This document shows positions 1 to 11,600 of a stretch of DNA of 64,000 bases, one piece after another. Under the pieces are notes generated by a model that did not search any database, was not told where the DNA came from, and saw only the letters and a program-made list of their open reading frames with translations. The first letter of the stretch is position 1. Each line of letters starts with the position of its first letter. The position numbers and the translations under genes were made by a program. This DNA comes from Bedellia somnulentella (Eukaryota; Arthropoda; Insecta; Lepidoptera; Bedelliidae), in the NCBI GenBank assembly GCA_963576735.1, contig OY755189.1:1426001-1490000 (forward strand), given 5' to 3'.

Positions 1-43
1 CGCATATCGGTGTAATCCAGCTCCACCTTTTTACCATACTGGG

Positions 44-2338
44 GTGGACTACACGGGATTTGTGGACATAAAATATAACCGTGGAAGAGGCGCAAAGACA
101 ACGAAGGGTTACATCGCGGTGTTGGTTTGCATGGTGACAAAAGCTGTGCACATCGAACTGGTATCAGACTTAAGCAGCGACGCTTTCTTAGCGGCTCTTC
201 GCCGTATGGCAGCCAGAAGAGGCTCACCCAGGCACATTTATAGCGACAATGGCACAAACTTTATCAAGGCCAACAGAGTTTTACAAGAAGAAAATAATCA
301 ATTAAAGAAAATTTTCAGCGACTCATTTTTCAAAGAAATCACTGAAATGAATATTGAATGGAATTTCAATGCCCCAGCCTGGCCGAGTGGAAATGGTTTG
401 TGCGAAAGAACCGTAGGAAGCTTGAAACATCATTTAAAACGAGTCATTGGTCTCCAAAAGTTAACGTTTGAGGAGTATAGCACCCTCCTAACACAAGTGG
501 AAGCGTGTCTTAACTCTAGACCATTATGTGCCTTAACAGATAATATTGAAGATCTCGAGTGCTTAACACCCGCACACTTCCTTACCGGGCGAGCCGGAGT
601 AACGATCATCGAAACAGCGACGGATGCTAGAACACGGTGGCATTTGGTAACTAAATTATTTAGCGATCTCTGGAAACGGTGGAAAACAGAGTACCTTACT
701 CAACTATTAGCACGGAGTAAGTGGCATAAAATACAAGAGAATATAAAAATTGGGGATATAGTATTAATACACGAAGAAAATCTTCCAGCTGGAAAATGGG
801 CTATGGGTCGAGTAATCGAAGTACACCCTGGCTGTGATGGATTAGTTCGCGTAGTGAGCCTTAAAACAAAAAACGGATTAATGAAGAGACCAATTACAAA
901 AATATCATTGCTGCCTATACCAGAGGCGAAGGAAAAGGATGACAGTAGTAAGCAAAGTCAAGAAAATATAAAAAACCAAGAAATACCCATTAGAAGAAGC
1001 AACCGGAAGAATAATTTTATTACAATGGCGATATCATATTTATTATTTATGTCTTGTTTAAGAACATCAAATGCAGCTTTTTCTGTAACAAAGTTTAAGG
1101 ACAATAATCAATCAATTTATTTCGACTCGGTCGTAGACATGCAACTAATACGAGATGAATGGACTATGGTAACGTACTTCAACATGTCTCCTTATTGGGA
1201 TGGCTTAGAAACCGTCGGAAAATGTTTGAATTATTTACAACAAATATGTTCCACATTGTCCGATCAATCTCGCTGCAATACGATCCTTACACAATTACAA
1301 CATGATCATATGGAGTTACGCTACTACAATCAACTTTTGCACAATCAGGCATTTAATTCACGGAAAGGTCTACACTCCAGACAGCGTCGCGGCCTTATCC
1401 ATGGCGTCGGGTATGTCGCTCACAGTCTATTCGGCATACTTGACGAGCGATTCGTGGAAAAGTATAAACGCGATATACATTTATTGAAAGAGAACGACAA
1501 ACATCTTCACGCTCTGTATAAAAATCAAACATCCGTTATAGAGGCACAGTATAACCTGCTCAAAAGAACAGAAGATATGATAAATACGCAACACAAAATA
1601 ATTAATCAGCGAATAAATAATATAAATGCCGTTTTGAATAATATGACAAACCAAATTAATCAATGTTCGGTTATAGAAGAGTTTATCATAACATCCACGT
1701 CTACTAGCAACATTCTTATCAATCTCAGAAAAACACAAGACAACTTATTGACTACTTTGATGGATATTTACCACGGCCGTTTCAATATACACTTATTGAA
1801 CCCGGAACAAGTTAGAAAAGAGTTAGAAATAATATCGAGTCAGCTCTCTAAGGACTTGACTCTACCTATAGAAAATATTGCATCAGATTACCAAGATATT
1901 TATAAACTGATAAGCGTTAAATCAAAGATGACCGAAGAATATTTTATATTTGAAATAAAATTCCCCCTGGTGAGTAGAGACTATTATCAATTATACAAAT
2001 TAGTGCCAATTCCACATAAAAGAAATATCAGAATGATAACAATCTCACCGATGTCAGATTATATAGCTATTAACTTGCAGAAGGATACATTCATAGAAAT
2101 CAATATATATGACCTACAAAATTGCCTACATTATAATACGGTTTACTTATGTCAACAATTTAGCCCAATTAAATACTTCGGGGCTGAAGAAAAATTTTGT
2201 AAAATGAATGATTTTGGAGTGTGTGAAGCAAGGATTAGCACCTGCAAAGATGATTGGTTCCAGCTGACGAAACCACAACATACTTACATTTTCATTGTCA
2301 CCAATATGCAATGCGAATCATGTGCGAGAACAAAATAA
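44..2338 (+). CDS. BEL/Pao integrase plus envelope-like fusion protein, one reading frame
   Basis: 764 codons from the first ATG in the window; the true start lies upstream. Residues 1-190 are an integrase catalytic core with YSDNGTNF and a later Glu in a GLCERTVG context. Residues about 195-300 are the DUF5641-type domain of BEL/Pao polyproteins. From about 325 a hydrophobic stretch resembles a signal or membrane segment. Residues about 450-475 show a basic RQRR processing site followed by a Gly-rich hydrophobic stretch, as in insect F-type fusion proteins; heptad helices follow. The frame ends at TAA 2336-2338, inside the ectodomain. The polymerase part lies left of the window. Confidence 0.82.
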   Translation: MDYTGFVDIKYNRGRGAKTTKGYIAVLVCMVTKAVHIELVSDLSSDAFLAALRRMAARRGSPRHIYSDNGTNFIKANRVLQEENNQLKKIFSDSFFKEITEMNIEWNFNAPAWPSGNGLCERTVGSLKHHLKRVIGLQKLTFEEYSTLLTQVEACLNSRPLCALTDNIEDLECLTPAHFLTGRAGVTIIETATDARTRWHLVTKLFSDLWKRWKTEYLTQLLARSKWHKIQENIKIGDIVLIHEENLPAGKWAMGRVIEVHPGCDGLVRVVSLKTKNGLMKRPITKISLLPIPEAKEKDDSSKQSQENIKNQEIPIRRSNRKNNFITMAISYLLFMSCLRTSNAAFSVTKFKDNNQSIYFDSVVDMQLIRDEWTMVTYFNMSPYWDGLETVGKCLNYLQQICSTLSDQSRCNTILTQLQHDHMELRYYNQLLHNQAFNSRKGLHSRQRRGLIHGVGYVAHSLFGILDERFVEKYKRDIHLLKENDKHLHALYKNQTSVIEAQYNLLKRTEDMINTQHKIINQRINNINAVLNNMTNQINQCSVIEEFIITSTSTSNILINLRKTQDNLLTTLMDIYHGRFNIHLLNPEQVRKELEIISSQLSKDLTLPIENIASDYQDIYKLISVKSKMTEEYFIFEIKFPLVSRDYYQLYKLVPIPHKRNIRMITISPMSDYIAINLQKDTFIEINIYDLQNCLHYNTVYLCQQFSPIKYFGAEEKFCKMNDFGVCEARISTCKDDWFQLTKPQHTYIFIVTNMQCESCARTK

Positions 2339-2919
2339 AAACTGTTGATCTGGCAGAAGCCGGCCTCATTCGCCTCGACAACAATTGTATAGCTAAAGGG
2401 AAACACTTTACGTTCTACGCAACCCAATCACAGAGAAATGTAATATACACAAGTCCGGAAATAGTTGACACATTTGAAATTCCTCCCATTAATCATCTGT
2501 TAAACTTATCTTTACCATTACACTATGAGGAGCCTAACAACCCAGAAATGAACTTCACAAAGTCCTTGACTGATATACAAGGCAAAATTAAGCACTTAGA
2601 AGAGGACAATTTAAGGACAGAAAACGAGGATGATGATGAGCTGTCAGTTCATGATATTCATCAATATATCATATCATACGCGGGAGTGGCAGGAGCAGTC
2701 GTGTTGGCGGCGCTCGTTCTTTGGAGTCGGCGAGCGCAGCAGCAGCAGCAGCCGACTAGTGTCAATGGCAGTGAAAGTGTGAGTGTTGTTAGTGCGCAAA
2801 AGCAGGAAACGGCTGAAAGACAGCCTAGTGTTAGTGTGTTGTGTGAACGTCAGCAATCGCTTGTGGACATCGCAACTTCCCCAATCGCTACAAAACGGGT
2901 TTATATGGACACTAACTAA
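2254..2919 (+). pseudogene. envelope-like C-terminal part in a shifted frame
   Basis: This frame overlaps the end of the previous one and carries the rest of the fusion-protein ectodomain, a single membrane segment (IISYAGVAGAVVLAALVLW) and a short Gln- and Ser-rich cytoplasmic tail, ending at TAA 2917-2919. The overlap between 2254 and 2338 marks the frame break, so this copy cannot make one continuous envelope-like protein unless a frameshift event is used. Confidence 0.72.
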
Positions 2920-3181
2920 TCTTAGTTATAATTAGTTAAATAGTATTGCTCTAAGTTGAACATGACTTGATTATTTTTATTGAAATCATAAAATAATATT
3001 TACATTAAGCATTTTAATCTTTTTGCACTTTTAAATTTTATATTTAGTAATTAATAAAGTAATCATAAGTTAAAGTATAATATCATAACTGTGTATTTAC
3101 ACGTTTACTTTTGAAAAGATTGTTCCATCCTTTATCACTGTAATTTATCTCATTGTTTGTTATTTTTCTGAGTCGGGAGAA

Positions 3182-3570
3182 TGTTCGGGTGAATACACTC
3201 GAACATCTTACTAAGCACTTTTAGTCTAAACGGCGTAAATGAGTCAGTCCGCTTTTAGTTATCATTCGGCATGCGTCTATCAATTATAATTAGCATTAAT
3301 TAGCAATAGTTAAACCATTGTATTCAGTAATATATCATTATCAGAAAGGACTCAATAGTATCATTTAATTATCACTCAGCACTACCCCGCACAGAAGGTA
3401 TCGTTGGAATCATTATTATCACCATGTATACTCATCAAAAATGACAAAATCCGAATGTTCGTCTTGTGCGAGCGAGATCGAAATAAATTTTAATAGGGGT
3501 TAGAAGAGATCAGTATGCATGTATATATGTATATATCATTCTCGATGTGAAGAGTACTGCTGATTTGACA
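3182..3570 (+). repeat. probable 3' LTR of the BEL/Pao element
   Basis: Begins TGTTCGGGTGAATACACTCG directly after a mostly purine tract (AGTCGGGAGAA), as expected for a polypurine tract and LTR start. AATAAA occurs near 3483. The 3' end near TTGACA (3570) is a guess, because the 5' LTR is not in the window for comparison. Confidence 0.4.
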
Positions 3571-3706
3571 AACGCTGAGTATTTCAATTATTTTATTTTG
3601 CCTATTTCTGACTTACTTGATGTATCTTTGCTACCAAAAGTCATAGTGTGCTCAGGTTTCGCTAAAATTGTACCTAATTTAGTTATCTTTATTGAACATA
3701 AATAAA

Positions 3707-3840
3707 AGATGTTATTAAAGGAAAGAAAAATTTCGACACTGGCGGGGTTCGAACCCGCGACCTTCGGGTATACGCCCCCGTCGCTCTGCCAACTGAGCTA
3801 CAGTGTCAGTTGGCATCCAGCGCGAAATTTCTCTATCCTT
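3707..3840 (-). repeat. tRNA-like foldback element (family D), single arm
   Basis: Flank AATAAAAGATG then GGAAAGAAAAATTTC precede a tRNA-like unit at 3735-3807. Read on the minus strand, acceptor stem GACACTG pairs with CAGTGTC, and D-arm and T-arm (GCGGG TTCGAAC CCCGC) are intact. The anticodon arm has a 4-bp stem and 8-nt loop, so it is unlikely to be a working tRNA. Confidence 0.75.
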
Positions 3841-5583
3841 ATTGAAGTTCTAACTAACGTACTTGAAAAATTATTCGTAAAAGTAAATTTTTATTACATA
3901 CTCAAACATGTGCCAAAAATTAGTAGTTTATCAAACACCGTGGTGGCAGCAAAATGTTTTGAGGGTTGTAAACTTGGCCATTGACTACTCTCAAGGGACC
4001 TAACAACATATAAAAAATTGTATGTATGTATGTGTAATAACGTATTTCTGATGATGTTTAGATGTATTAGCACCTCTACCATGCTTTAGGGGAAATGTTC
4101 ATCAAATAAAAAACATATTCATCATTCATCAGTTATATTCGCGTATCTATTACGCATTTATACATTACAGCATTGAGTGAAAAAGTTCTGAATCTCTCAA
4201 TCGGTTACATATTCGTAATGCGGACTAACAATGACAACACAGATTTTATAATTTACAACAAATTACATATAAAACCGAAACTATCATTAGGTTCTTAAGA
4301 ATAAGGGTGGCGCTAGTGTCGCGACAATTGAATAATAAAAAAAACAGATATAAAATATAATAAATAAACCTATATCAACAAACTATTTAAATAGCGCAAA
4401 ATCGTAGTAATTCAAATTTAGTAAAAAAGGTCTTAAATTCGATGCAAAATAATATATGAAATAGTTTTTACAGAGTTGACAAAGATATGTACAGATAAAA
4501 ACAACCAAGATTTAAGCACTTTTAATATAAGAAGAATACAATTTTATAATAACAAGCGCCACCATACACATATAATATTTTTAAATATGAACTATTCATA
4601 TTACAAACATCAATTGTAAAAGTAAATAAATACATCATATATTTGGAATTCTAACCGCTCCTGATGAACCAATCTTATTTATTATCCTATAACACCTTTT
4701 GAGCAAATTATTTTGTTATTAGTTACATAATCATATGCGCTATGTATTTTCAGGCCATAATGTATAATCAAATTAATTTGGATTAAAGGGACATAATATC
4801 CAAGTTCGTGTAAAATAAAAAAAAAATGTAATTTTTAGGTTGTCGGAGTAGAGCGCAAACTACTGCGGGCTCACTCGCACATATCAGCGTCTCACTTATA
4901 TTCCTACATCGCGGTATGTTAAATTATAAATTGGTACACAGACTAACCAGCATATCTTTGCTGTTTCCTCGAGGTAAACAATATTATTGAAAAAAATATT
5001 ATCAAAACTTTAGGCAATCATCCCTTTTTTTAAAAGATATAATTTAGGATATTGATCAATTCAAAAAGTCATTACACAGACGACTTTTTGGTTACTTGTC
5101 CAATCCAACCTAATTAAACATAACATTTTGGCGTCATATTTTAAAACATTGGTAACTAAAGTCCATTGACTGAGTTACGAGATCAATATTATTTTACATT
5201 ATATTTCAGGATATCGGGATATTAAGTTGGAATTTATATTAGGTTTTAAATATATCGACTGTGGAAAATCTATTGGAATGAAAAAAAAACTGCACAACAA
5301 GATGAAAAGAATAGACAGTCATGTTCAAGGTTCATGTCGTAAAATACATTTGTTATACAAAAGAACTGATTACTCAAGACACAATATACAGTATACATTT
5401 ATCATTGAAAACTTCTATTGTATATAAGTTTCAGTATTTTTTATAGCATTAATTTGAGCTGAAAGATTTGCGAAACAAAGGTTATTGCAGTATGTAAGTA
5501 CAATATAGTGTTTACTTGCATTGTTTGTAGGTTGGTTCACCGAAGGGCTATGGTGGGTGTGACCAGGTGGTAGTCAAAACATT
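3841..5583. other. AT-rich stretch downstream of FAF1
   Basis: No coding potential or recognised repeat. It should contain the FAF1 3' UTR and polyadenylation site; I could not choose a site with confidence (one AATAAA on the minus strand lies near 4677). Confidence 0.4.
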
Positions 5584-5664
5584 TCACCGTTCTTCTAGCA
5601 TTATTGTTTCTTGGGGGTACAGTTTGAGGGATTTCAGTGTGGAAGTTAGTGGTTCTACTGTCAG
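5584..5664 (-). CDS. FAF1: FAF1 exon 16 (UBX end, stop)
   Basis: Encodes LTVEPLTSTLKSLKLYPQET followed by IMLEER and TGA, matching the last strand of UBX (LFPQETLFLE in vertebrates). The acceptor is preceded by a T-rich tract. Confidence 0.92.
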   Translation of the reverse strand: MTVEPLTSTLKSLKLYPQETIMLEER

Positions 5665-8600
5665 CTGCAAAATAAAAATATATTTTTTATTGTATATATA
5701 ACAACAATACGGGGTTTTGTGTCATAGTTTTACTGATGAATAATAATTAAAAGACATTGGGGAAATATTCGATATATAACAAGTTGAAAGCGGTTTTCTA
5801 CCTACGAGTGTCGTTGAATTTTTAGTGGTTTTTGGGCGATGCGGTTGGAGACCCATCACCAACGATACTTTATTTTTACCATCTTGTCCATTAACAACTT
5901 CCAAATGTGGCTGCGGAGGGTCTAGGTCTGAAGCTCTGGCTATCCCATTCTGGGATTTATGACAGTGAGTATATGAATGTATGTTTGTATGTTGAAAGCG
6001 AAAATTAGGATAGGTAGCCGACCAGATATATTTTGAAACGAAATTTTGAAAAGTACGACTCAATCTTCAATTCTCATAGTCCGGGATACAGCAATATTTT
6101 TTAAGAAATCATAATTATATCTCTATCTATCTCTATAATATTTAGATTTACCTGCCGTCCCTTCTAATGTTCAAAATGATAGGGACAGTTAGTACAATTA
6201 AAATAATTAAGTAAATGAAACATGACATAAATAATTGAAATACACATATACTATGACAATGATACTTACATCTCTTCGAGGCCAGCTCGATATGACTTTG
6301 TATGACTCAGCTGGAAATCCTTTGGATGCTAGGAAGTCAAGTAAGGCCTGCAAAGAAGTAAATTTATTTATTTATTTATGTACAAGTACAGCCATTACAG
6401 CTTGCAGCCAATGCGACAATACTTAAATATTCTTATTACTAACGCAAACAGTGACACTAAATATTAGAAAAAATGACTACAAATGTAAGTAAAGGATAGA
6501 ATTAAAAAAACACTAATAAAATCAATAAAAAAAATAAACAACTCTAAATTATATAAAAAAGTAACAAGGTATAAACTCCAACCTACAATATACAAATTAA
6601 CAATAACATAACAGTTTAAGGACAGCTCTCTCAAGTTCAACCATGTGGCAAACCAGGATATCTACCTCCTCCGACACCCTGTTAAGTAGCCGAATCCCTC
6701 TCACTATTTATAACATTATATTTCAAATGAGAATGTATTAGTTACGATTTCACAACAAATCATAGCAGGTTTAATAAAAATGCATAATACATTCTGGAAT
6801 AAGAGTTAGAATAGATTAATCTCGTTTCTTTTTCCTTTCCATCAATGGATGGAGGATCGGTCGTTGTGGAGATCTTTGGGGGAGGCCTATGTTCAGCAGT
6901 GGACGTCTATAGGCTGATGATGATGATAAATAAATAGATAATAGTAATAAATAAAATATTCAATGCTGGCTGGCATTCGGTCCCAAAAGAAAAATTAAAA
7001 CATATCAGCTAGATGCTGGTGGACCCAAATGGCTATGGGAAGTGAACGTTGGTAAATTAGTTTTATTATCACTCAAGACTGTAACAACGGGCAGTTCTAT
7101 CGCTGTTTTTTACGAATAAACTGTCACATGACTAAGTTTTTTTTCCGTCACCGTAATAAATTAACATACATATAACTTTAAAAAAGACAAATTTGTGTAG
7201 ACCAGACCCGGGATTTGAACCAAGGCCTGTCTGCATGATAGGCGGTGTTCTACCCACTGAGCTGTTACGGTTGCAGGTTGTTGCATATTAAATAGTTACT
7301 AACCTCCAATGTATCAGTGGCATGGAACCTCCTCTCGATATAGTTGTCGTGGGGCGGCGGTAATCGAACCCGGATCCTCGCGACCTCGGCAGCTCCAGCC
7401 TCTGGCTCAGCCGGTAGGCGAGAGGCTGCGTCGGCTTTCATTGCCTGAGAAAAATGGTTGACAATCAAGAAGTGGTGAAGATATTCATGGGAGAAGATAT
7501 GCATTGAAATTAAAGAAAAAATATATACTGTATGGCTCTCATTATCCCGTTTCGTTTGAAAGTAGCTAAAAGTAAAACTACACAATTTTGCAATTAGATT
7601 ACTTTGTCTCCCATAAATTGACATGGAATACTTTGAATTGTGATTGTTTAATTATTTGTACATGGTTTTTATTGCAATCATCTGCACCATCAACCGATGT
7701 CCTTGACCATTGTGCAAAGTTTTGTCACCATCGTGTTCGAAGTATAAGAGGAGTATAAGTAGTCGATAATTGCATAAGTCGGAGGTACCTATATATAAAG
7801 CTCTGTTCTTACGAATATAAAGTTCTTAGAGAAACCTTGCAAAGTGGTATACTAGGAAAAAAAATAGTTCGTTTTACAGCAACATTTATCTAAGTGGGAT
7901 ATGATCTCTGAACTTACTTAAAACCCTAATTAAATTTACATCTACATTGAATTGTAATTAACAAATAAATGAAAATGTAAAAAACCGGCCAAGTGCGAGT
8001 CGGATCGCGCACTAAGGGTTCCGTACTATCATATATATAGAAAATCCCGTTTGTGTGAAAATCATGGGAGCCAAATTAGGTAAGTAATTTGATTTATGAC
8101 GTTTAAAAATAGAACTACGGGCTAGATCTCATTCAAACCAATTTTCGTTAGTAGTTTGTATAGTAATACACATCATATATTTTTTTCAGCATTATCATGC
8201 CCATATTTTAGAAGTTACGGGGGGGGGGACACACATTTTAGCACTTTGAAAAAGTCTCTCGCGCAAACTATTCAGTTTTGAAAAAAATGATATAAGAAAC
8301 CTCAACATCATTTTCAAATACCTATTGATAGATATTTGAGTTTCAGTTCTATGTACGGGGAACCCTAAAAATTTTGGTTTTTTTTTCAGATTTTATTTTA
8401 AAATCTTAATGCGGTTTACAGAATACATCTACGCACCAATTTCCAATAATGTAGTTCTTATAGTTTCGGAATAAACTGGCTGTGACATACGGACGGACGG
8501 ACGGACGGACAGACAGACAGACATGACGAATCTATAAGGGTCCCGTTTTTGCCATTTGGCTACGGAACCCTAAAAAATACACAATAAATCCTGACTTACC

Positions 8601-11600
8601 TGAACTCTGGCTTCCTCCATTTGTCTTTCTGATTCTGCTCGTTCTAGTTCGAGATTCTTCATTATTTCTTGTTCTTTCTTTTTTTCTTCTTTAGCCCTGC
8701 GTTTTGAACAAAATTTTGAGAATTTTAACTACCATATAAAGAGTTAAAAAAGGTACCTAAATCGTGCTTTTCTAAGTAGATTAACTAGTTGAAATTTCAC
8801 TTTTTATTGATCGGCTTAGAACAGTAAAAGTCGTAACGACAATACAGGTAATGAACTTCAAAACCTGAAAGAATTTGGACTTCCAAAACCAGGGTTTTCA
8901 AACTTAAAATTTCGTTTACATTTCGTCTTTTGCAGCGACCTCTTGGCCGTGCATCAAGTGTCAGCTCACGCGCGTACATTGGCGGACTCACTCACACACT
9001 ATCAGTGTCACTCTCTTAACCTACATAGTGTATTCAAATAACATCCTATTCTGAGTAGAAATACAAATTGGACGTAGTTAATCAGAGAGGAAACAGCCCA
9101 CAAAAAGTAAATTTCAAGATATACGCGTTTAAAGTTTGAAATATAGTGCTTTTTCATGCGGTTAGCTAAGTTTTGTTAAATAGAGTTTGCGTGCAATTGT
9201 TATAAGAAGAGTTTTCACTACTTCACAGATTCAAGCTTCAGCAATACATTGGCATACTTAACTCAATTTCAGCAAAAGTGTGGGTTGAGTCTTTTCTGCT
9301 TAACTAAACCAAATTATAAGTTAGAACTGTGTAGTGTCGAGTTGGAATAGCTCTTAACAAATTCTTTCCGTAATTGTCGCAAAAGGGGACTTAAAGTAAT
9401 GTGTTTTTTACATACATACATATACTGACGCCTTTAGTTCCCATTGGGGTAGGCAGAGACTATTGATCCTGACAAACCTCTCTAGCTTCGTTTACATCCA
9501 TAAATCTTTTCATACATGCTCTTTTATTCTTCATACTTCGGACGCTAGCCTTTTTGAGCACACTCTCAATTTGGTCCAAGTGTGTTCTCCGTGGTCGTCC
9601 TCTACTAACATTACCATCCACACTAGCTCTATAGATCCCTTTTACCAATTTTCTATCATCCATCCTCTCTATGTGCCCAAACCATCTCAACATTCCTTTT
9701 TCTATCTTTCTTACAATATCATCTTTCACACCACACTTTTCACGAATAACACTATTTCTCACTCGGTCACATAATCTAAAATTACAATTTTTTCTGAGGG
9801 ACCTCATCTCTACTGCATTCACTCTGCTCTCATGCTTCTTCTGCCACACCCAACATTCGCTTCCATACATAAGCGTAGGAACAAGAACAGCATCATGCAC
9901 AGCCATTCGGGCCTTTTCAGACACCGATTGGCAGGTCATTAGGCTATTCATTGCTCCATTTACCGCATTACCCTTTTTCATTCTTCTTTCAATATCTTCA
10001 TCACATTTTCCATCCCTTGTAAACAAACTTCCCAGATATACAAACTCCTTCACTGTTCCACATCCTTACCATCAATCGCAATCACGCATTCTGTCACATC
10101 TTCCTATCTCTCAAAAACCATCGTACATTCACCCTCATTCCCTTTCTTACAAAAGACTCACATGCAATATTCATCATCTCTTGCAACTCTTCTGCCGACG
10201 ATGCAAGTAGCACTTGATCGTCAGCATACAAGAGGCATTTAATGATGAATCCACTCATTCTTAGTCCATAATCACTTTCACGCAACTCTGCCAAACAGTC
10301 ATCCATGAACAAATTGAAGAGCCACGGAGAAGCTACACATCCCTGTCAGACACCCCTAGAGATTCCGAACCAGTCAGTGTTTTCCCCGCTTACTTTTACA
10401 CATGCACTAGAATCCTCATAGAGTGATACTAATGCACGTATAAGTTGACTCCCCAAACCGAACTTGGATAACACCTCCCATAAACACTTTCTTACCACCC
10501 GATCATAAGCCTTCTCTAAATCAATGAAGGAGCAATACACCTTTTGGTTCTTAGCTAAGAACTTTTCGGTGATGCTCCTTAGGGCCGGCGCTGACTGCCG
10601 GCATGGCATGGCAAAGCATTTCGGTACAGATATAGCATTTTTAATCCTATTACCATGCGTATAGAATTCATTTTGACACAACGATGCCGAGGGAGGCCGC
10701 GGTAGGACAGAACGTCGGCATCGTTGTGTCAAAATAAAGTAAAATGAATTCTATACTCATGGTAATAAGATTAAAAATGCTATATCTGTACCGAAATCCT
10801 TTGCCATGCCATGCCGGCAGTCAGCGCCGGCCCTTAGAGGGAAGATTTGATCCATACATCCCATTCCTTTCCTAAATCCCGCTTGCACATCCCATATTTT
10901 CTCATCAGTTTCATTCATCACTCTTTCATAAACATAAACGTTCACGCCGTTTATCCCCAAAGGGGTTGGCAGAGGTACCAATACTTCTGAACTCACATGG
11001 CAGCGCCATCTAGTGTCCAGAGAAGGTACCCACGTTTTGCTTAGACAGTACGTGAGTACACTCTTTCAATCAGTACCTTAGCATACAATTTACCAACAAT
11101 GCTGAGTAAGCTGATGTCGTGGTAGTTTTTAGCCTCTTGGTGTGACCCCTTTCCTTTACGAACTACCTTTATTTTACTTTTCCCCCCCTCAACTTCCAAA
11201 TGTAACTTATTATAGAAATTTCGAAATCTAAAGCTCCGGCTACTACTTCTAGGGTCCAGCTGTAAGTATAAGTATTATACTAATCAATTAAGGAAAGAAA
11301 AATGTTGACATCAGCAGGACTCGAACCGGCGACCTCCCGGTCTACGCTCCGGGCGCTCTGCCATAGCACTATAGCTCAGTTGGCAGAGGGACCGAGGCGT
11401 AGACCGGGAGCTCGCGGGTTCGAGTTCTTCTGATGTCAACATTTTTCTTTCCTTAATTGATTAGAAAAATAATCCCCACATGAGGTCTTATTCACAACAA
11501 AGTCTATTACTACCCCCCCCACTTCCAAAAGTAACTTATTATAGAAATTACGATGTCGGACCCTCACTACTCCTTCTAAGTATGGCTGTAAGAATAAGTA

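Larger units (their letters stand above)
1..3570 (+). mobile_element. BEL/Pao-type LTR retroelement with envelope-like domain, 3' part
   Basis: The window opens inside the pol region. In order: integrase core, a C-terminal DUF5641-type domain, an envelope-like fusion protein, then a non-coding tail with a probable 3' LTR. The order and integrase type are those of BEL/Pao elements. It is an old genomic copy: the envelope-like frame is broken. The right boundary is an estimate. Confidence 0.8.
9417..11170 (-). mobile_element. LINE-C retrotransposon, 5'-truncated, with two nested insertions
   Basis: Minus-strand reverse transcriptase fragments run from about 11170 (KLYAKVLIERV) through AGFRKGMGCMDQIF, FIDLEKAYDRVV, YADDQVLLA (catalytic box), SLFTRDGKCDEDIERRMKK and ECWVWQKKHESRVNAVEMRS to the C-terminal NKRACMKRFMDVNEAREVCQ. 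The 3' end at 9417 is CATACATATACTGACGCC. Interrupted by a SINE-A (10929-11058) and a hairpin MITE (10582-10833), and broken by frame changes. The clade looks RTE-like but is not certain. Confidence 0.82.

Noticed and set aside
3735..3807. Functional tRNA gene (also 26987, 41907, 53959)
   Set aside because: Stems are good but the anticodon loop has 8 nt on a 4-bp stem, the unit recurs inside foldback elements, and copies are truncated or inverted; treated as tRNA-derived repeat.
8490..8525. Independent microsatellite locus
   Set aside because: The GGAC/AGAC run is a regular part of the AGGGTTCCGTA element and recurs in the second copy near 22115.
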